Shown one piece after another: positions 59,401 to 64,000 of a stretch of DNA of 64,000 bases. A program made the translations under genes and the position numbers. The number at the start of each line of letters is the position of its first letter. Within the stretch, counting starts at the first letter, position 1. Under the pieces are notes generated by a model. The model was not told the origin of the DNA. It did not search any database and worked only from the letters and a program-made list of their open reading frames with translations. Source of the stretch: Haliclona indistincta (Eukaryota > Porifera > Demospongiae > Haplosclerida > Chalinidae); NCBI GenBank assembly GCA_964017065.1, contig OZ024786.1:13631469-13695468 (forward strand). Direction: 5' to 3'.

Positions 59401-62400
59401 TCATTTGAATACTGTCAAATATTTAATCGGTGAACATAAATGTGACCCAAACAGTCGAAGCAAGAATGGACATACACCTCTTTTCTGTGCTTCTCAAAAT
59501 GGACACATGGACATAATCCAATCCCTTGTGACTGACTTTGGTTGTGATATAACAATTTCGGACAACAATGGCTATCTTCCATTACACATTGCTTGTCTTA
59601 ATGGTCATTTGAATACTGTCAAATATTTAATCGGTGAACATAAATGTGACCCAAACAGTCGAAGCAAGGGTGGACATACACCTCTTTTCTGTGCTTCTCA
59701 TAATGGACACTTGGACATAATCCAATACCTTGTGACTGACTTAGGTTGTGATCTAACAATTTCGGACAACAATGGCGATCTTCCATTACACATTGCTAGT
59801 CTTAATGGTCATTTGAATACAGTCAAATATTTCATCAGTGAACAGATGTGTGATCCAAACAGTCGAAGCAAGGATGGACATACACCAGTTTTCTGTGCTT
59901 CTCAAAATGGACACTTGGACATAATCGAATACCTTGTGACTGACTTAGGTTGTGATCTAACAATTTCGGACAACAATGGCTATCTTCCATTACACATTGC
60001 AAGTTTTTATGGTCGTTTGAATATAGTCAAATATTTCATCAGTGAACATATGTGTGATCCAAACAGTCAAAGCAAGAATGGGTCTACACCTCTTTACAAT
60101 GCTTCTCAAAATGGTCACATGGACATCATCCAATACCTTGTCACTGAACTTGGTTGTAATCCAGCAATTTCACATTGTGATGGTATTCTTCCCTTGCATA
60201 TTGTCTGCCGTAATGGTGATTTCAATATTGTAAGGTACTTTATCGCTGAACAAAATTGCAGCTACAATTGCTGTGATGAAAATGGATCTACTCTTCTGCA
60301 TTATGCTTGTGAAGGTGGTCACATGGACATAATACAATATCTGATCAATCTTGGTTGTAAACCTGAAACTCCAAACATTGATTGTGATTGTCCACTGCAC
60401 ATTGCTTGCCGAAATGGTTATTTAAAGTTAGTAAAATTCTTCATCAGTGAACAAAATTGCAGCCCAGATTGTGTGGGTGAAAATGGGTTTACACCTCTAC
60501 ATTATGCTGTTGAAGGTGGCCACATGGATATTGTCCAATACTTAGTCGTTGAACTAGGCTTTGACTGCTCCATTGTAAATGAAGATGGTAGAAATGTACT
60601 ACACCTTGCAAGTTATTATGGACATACTCACATTATTGGATGGCTATTACACAATGGAAAGCTGGACATAATGGCTGAAGATTACTCTAGAAATACATTT
60701 ATTGATCTGGCAGAAATGGGAAGCGAGAATCAATATGGGATGTTAAAACTGTTCCAACCTTTTGTTAAATCAACTAAAAGATTCCCTATTCACACTTTCA
60801 GTAATAAAAACTGTTATTGTTGGTAACAGTGCTGCAGGCAAGACCACTCTCGCTAAAGTTATCACCAAACGAGCTACTACATATTTCAATCGAATTAAAT
60901 TTGGCTCTGTTGAACAAGTAGAGCCCAACAGTGCAGGTATAATAGTGTCTCATTTAGACAGCTGGGAAGCTGGCAAGATGGTCTTATACGATTTGGCAGG
61001 TCAGGCAGAATACCATTCCAGTCACTCTGCTGTCATGGAGACTGTGATGCAGCAATCACCTGCCACATTCATCACAATAGTAGACCTCAGTAATACCAAG
61101 CTTGTAATAGAACAACAAGTTTGCTACTGGCTTAACTTTATTGATAGTGCAACTTCCAAAACTACTAATGTGTACATCATTGTTGTTGGCAGTCATGCCG
61201 ACAAATGCAGCAATGAAGAACTATTGGAAAAATCAGATTTAATTCAAAAATTTGCACAAAGAAGAATAAAACGGCATATTACATTTGTTGGATTCATTTT
61301 TATGGACTGCCGAAAAATTAATTCTGAAGGCATGCGAGTTTTAATAAATCAACTATATGAGAGCCATCAAGCAATAGCTGCTAGAGCACCGTTAATCAGT
61401 TATTACTGTCATCTACTTTATGCCTTCTTAAAGTCGAAGCTAGAGACAGCTTTTTGCACACTTCATGATCTTGTCAGCTTCATATCACTTGAAGAAACAT
61501 GGCTGATTCCATCAGAAAAGCAATTCCTTCTTGATGTTCTTATAACACTTAAAGACAAAGGAATGGTTATTTTTCTCAAAAATCAAAACGAAATAGATGC
61601 AAGCTGGATAGTGGTAGATATTGAAGCCATACTAAAGGAGATAAATGGAATCTTATTTGCTCCCAAGGACTCCTTAGAACGCCATAACATTGCCAGTGAC
61701 ACTGGTATTGTACGTTCATCTGCTCTTAAGCAACTATTTCCTCGGTATAACATAGATATGCTTAATGGTTTTTTACAAACTCTTGATATATGCCATCGTG
61801 TCAATCTCTCTGGTATTACATCGAACCTTAGAAGTATTGGAATATCTAGTGATGAAAACGATTTTTTGCTTTTCTTTCCCTGCTTCTTAAGATGTGAACC
61901 TAACTTTCCAATTAGTGAAGAATCTTTTAACTTTGGCTGGTGTTTATGCTGCAGAGAACCAGATTACCAGTTTTTCACCAGTCGATTCCTTCATGTTCTT
62001 CTTCTTCGCTTGGCTAAAATATGCATAAATTCAGCAAATTCAATTGATGAAGATTTTACGTCAGATTGTGATGTCTGGAACAATGGTATTTGTTGGGATA
62101 GTCGTGAAGGAATCTCAACTGTAGTAGAGCTCGTTGACTACAATCAACGTGTAGTAGTGTTCATGTCAACAAAACTAAAGACTAGACCATTGATGTACAT
62201 CGAACATCGTAGTTCAGTGATCAGATTGATAGTGGACCTGCAGCATGAACTCTGCCCGAACATGACAACAACTCAATATCTGATCTCACCAACTCTTTTC
62301 AGATATTCACCAAATAAAAATGCTTGTCTTCCAGAAAGTGCACTCTTCCCTATGAAAAATGTGACTGAGTCTATGTTTTGTCATGAACCTTACATTAAAA

Positions 62401-63866
62401 GCTGTATTAAAAAAACCCATGAGCTGTTTAGTACTGAAGAGGTACTAAAACATGAGCCATATTATCAGCTGAGAAATTCCTACGTGTGCCAGCTGTTGGA
62501 CCGCAGCAATGCTGAAAAACCTGTATCTCAGTATCTCCTAGATGAAGTCAAGATCATTTGTCAAGCACAAGAATTGGAACAGCAGAGCCATTCATGTTTG
62601 AGGAAATTTGTTAACAGATTTAGCATTTTTGTTGGTATCAACCCAATTGTGAGTTAATTAAGTATAATAATTAATTTTGTTAAAAATTTAATTTTTATAT
62701 AGGCTGAATCAAAGATGGACATAAAAGATATCCTTGCCTCAGGTAAAACATGCAATATCCTATTATAGTTTGGAATTATTCTTGTCATGCATTTCAGAAA
62801 AAGATGTTGCTAAAAATAGAGTTGTCATAAATTTGTCAAAAATTCCAGATGGACAGATAGGTGAAAGAGAAATAATGTTCAATTTTGCTTTATTAATTTA
62901 TTTTGCTTTATTAAATTAATTTATTTAGGTCAAGATATGCTGCCACAATTGATGGATATTCTAGTTCCTATTGTGGACTGGATTGATTTTGGTACCTTTC
63001 TGGGACTGCAAGTTTATTCTCTGAAGATAATTGAAGAAGAGCAAAGGGGGAAAGTAGGGAATTGCAAGAGAGAAATGTTGCAAGACTGGCTGAAAAATGC
63101 AGAAGATACCACAAAACAACGTTTGTATGAAAGTTTTTCAAAATATAAATATTCCCATCCAGCTGAGGTGAGCTGAACACACTTAAACTAATGATTTGTA
63201 TTATAATTAACAAAACTAGTATTAAAATTACACATGTAATTTAATAATTTTATAGGAAATCTTTGTTATCGGTGAAATTAGTGCTCCTATTGTGAATTCA
63301 GAAGGTAATGTTGTGACCAGGCAGTGTGTTCTGCAATATTACTGGCAATTAAAGATATATGCACCAGTATATCTGTCATTGACAGTTACTTTTTAATTAG
63401 GTATAGCAGTTCCAGTTGTAGATGAACATCAATGTGCTGTGATAGAAAGCACTGTAGTTGTCAATGAAAGTCAGGCTCAACAACAACAAAGTGAGCAATT
63501 ATGTCCTCATGCATGAATACTTATTCTTATAATTGAATAGCTGCCAAGAAGGACACCCTGTCAGACCATGTCAGTTTGTTTCGAGAACCTGTTGCACATG
63601 TAAACTATGAAGGGGAATCTAAACGAAAATGTCCAATCTGGATCTGGTTGCTTCTTATTTTATGCTTTCCATATGCAGCTTATGTCTGCATTTGTGCTAC
63701 ATTGACATTCAATTATTTCAAAGAAGCACTAAAACAAACCAATGTGCCTCCAAAATGTGAGCTAATCCCAACATGGACATATACAAGAGCTGGACAGGAA
63801 CTACTGATAATACCATGGATACTAGTATTTCTCGTGTATGTACTGTACTGCCTGAAAAAGAAATGA
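53495..63866 (+). CDS. Gene D: giant Ank-Roc-COR-Death protein with membrane hairpin; one frameshift
   Basis: Start MDNLEEQLAIV is chosen over the upstream in-frame ATG at 53450 because the orphan copy at 24784 begins at the same site. Exon 1 (53495-62648) encodes a cap, about 68 ankyrin repeats (residues about 60-2400) and, after a one-frame shift at 60803-60812, the Roc domain (P-loop GNSAAGKTT near residue 2443, DLAGQ, SHADK) and COR. The donor is GTGAGT at 62649. Exons then run 62703-62742, 62798-62860, 62929-63167 (Death), 63256-63304, 63401-63490 and 63541-63866. The last encodes helix PIWIWLLLILCFPYAAYVCI, a 30-residue loop with Cys, and helix ELLIIPWILVFLVYVLY ending KKK. Basic residues flank both helices on the same side, which suggests a hairpin with both ends cytosolic. 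The product would be about 3300 residues if the frame is restored. As read, translation stops at 60826. Confidence 0.82.
53865..60160 (+). repeat. 204-bp ankyrin superrepeat array in gene D with 1836-bp higher-order copies
   Basis: About 31 near-identical 204-bp units, each two alternating ankyrin repeats. A block with the rare LLPLHMASLSGHL and EQMCDPNSRSKNGSTPIYCA variants occurs at 55894 and again at 57730, exactly nine units apart. Another shared block is at 54411 and 56646, eleven units apart after allowing for a 9-bp deletion near 55760. This shows duplication of whole blocks after the basic array formed. Confidence 0.9.
60803..60812 (+). other. Frameshift at the Ank-to-Roc junction of gene D
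   Basis: Gene A reads 'ttcagtaagacagttattg' here; gene D reads 'ttcagtaataaaaactgtta', four bases longer and A-rich. The ankyrin frame runs on to a stop at 60824-60826. The GTPase frame is open from at least 60762. Both sides are otherwise intact, so the shift is recent, an assembly or sequencing slip, or a site with functional meaning. Confidence 0.85.
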
Positions 63867-64000
63867 TAATGAAACTCAGTGAAATTTTCAAACGTGGATG
63901 ACCATCATTGATTCAGGTACAGCTATGCATATAATAATAGCATTATAAAATTATTCATTCATCTATTATGCAAGTATGATACACAATTGCGGATCTCTAC

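Noticed and set aside
60762..60800. ATG at 60762 as a true start for the Roc-COR half of gene D
   Set aside because: The upstream codons are the ankyrin-frame sequence read out of frame; homology to gene A begins only after the shift at 60803-60812.

Overview
The window looks like AT-rich animal nuclear DNA. It has GT-AG introns of roughly 50-300 bp, metazoan signalling domains (ankyrin repeats, Roc-COR GTPase, ZU5-UPA, Death), many small inverted-repeat transposons, and simple-sequence and minisatellite arrays. The combination of Ank, Roc-COR and Death domains in one protein, on large single exons, suggests an early-branching metazoan, most likely a demosponge. The organism is an inference; nothing in the window proves it.

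Layout. The core is a local family of giant Ank-Roc-COR-Death proteins, all on the + strand. Gene A is 1463-7858. Gene B is 13769-23813. Gene C (29162-about 30375) is a truncated pseudogene. Gene D is 53495-63866 and has a frameshift. Each full gene starts with one huge exon (5-9 kb) encoding an N-terminal cap, tens of ankyrin repeats, a Roc GTPase and a COR region. That exon ends at the same phase-0 GTGAGT donor, just after 'NPIV'. A set of small 3' exons then supplies one of two C-termini. Genes A and D encode a Death domain, an acidic linker and a two-helix membrane hairpin. Gene B encodes a coiled coil, ZU5, UPA-like region and Death domain. So one sensor/GTPase chassis carries either a membrane-anchored or a soluble signalling tail. 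Gene B also has a damaged GTPase signature (GKI in place of GK[ST]; the G4 motif is lost).

Around the genes are remnants of family turnover: three tandem copies of a 1.8-kb 5' flank (8549-13768), two of which end in aborted start codons; an orphan gene-D-type start at 24784; shared promoter flanks at 1-270, 1004-1340, 24427-24680 and 52463-53494; and a decayed ZU5-class Death exon behind gene A. Gene A appears to be a mosaic with a B-like 5' end and a D-like 3' end.

Region 24.9-53.2 kb is mostly mobile DNA. It includes TA-, TTAA-, 5-, 6- and 9-bp-TSD inverted-repeat elements, some nested; a LINE 3' tail; a HIRAN-like fragment inside a MITE; a 4-kb element with nested palindromes at 39.66-43.65 kb, flanked by 29-bp minisatellite arrays; and a decayed Ty3/gypsy-type gag-pol on the minus strand (49.3-52.25 kb). 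One small intronless gene with a TATA box (26236-26676) sits among them.

How the genes may work together (inference): ankyrin solenoids would bind ligand or partner, Roc-COR would switch or dimerise, and Death domains would recruit downstream adaptors. Two location classes (membrane hairpin or soluble ZU5) and one probable pseudo-GTPase could form mixed assemblies.
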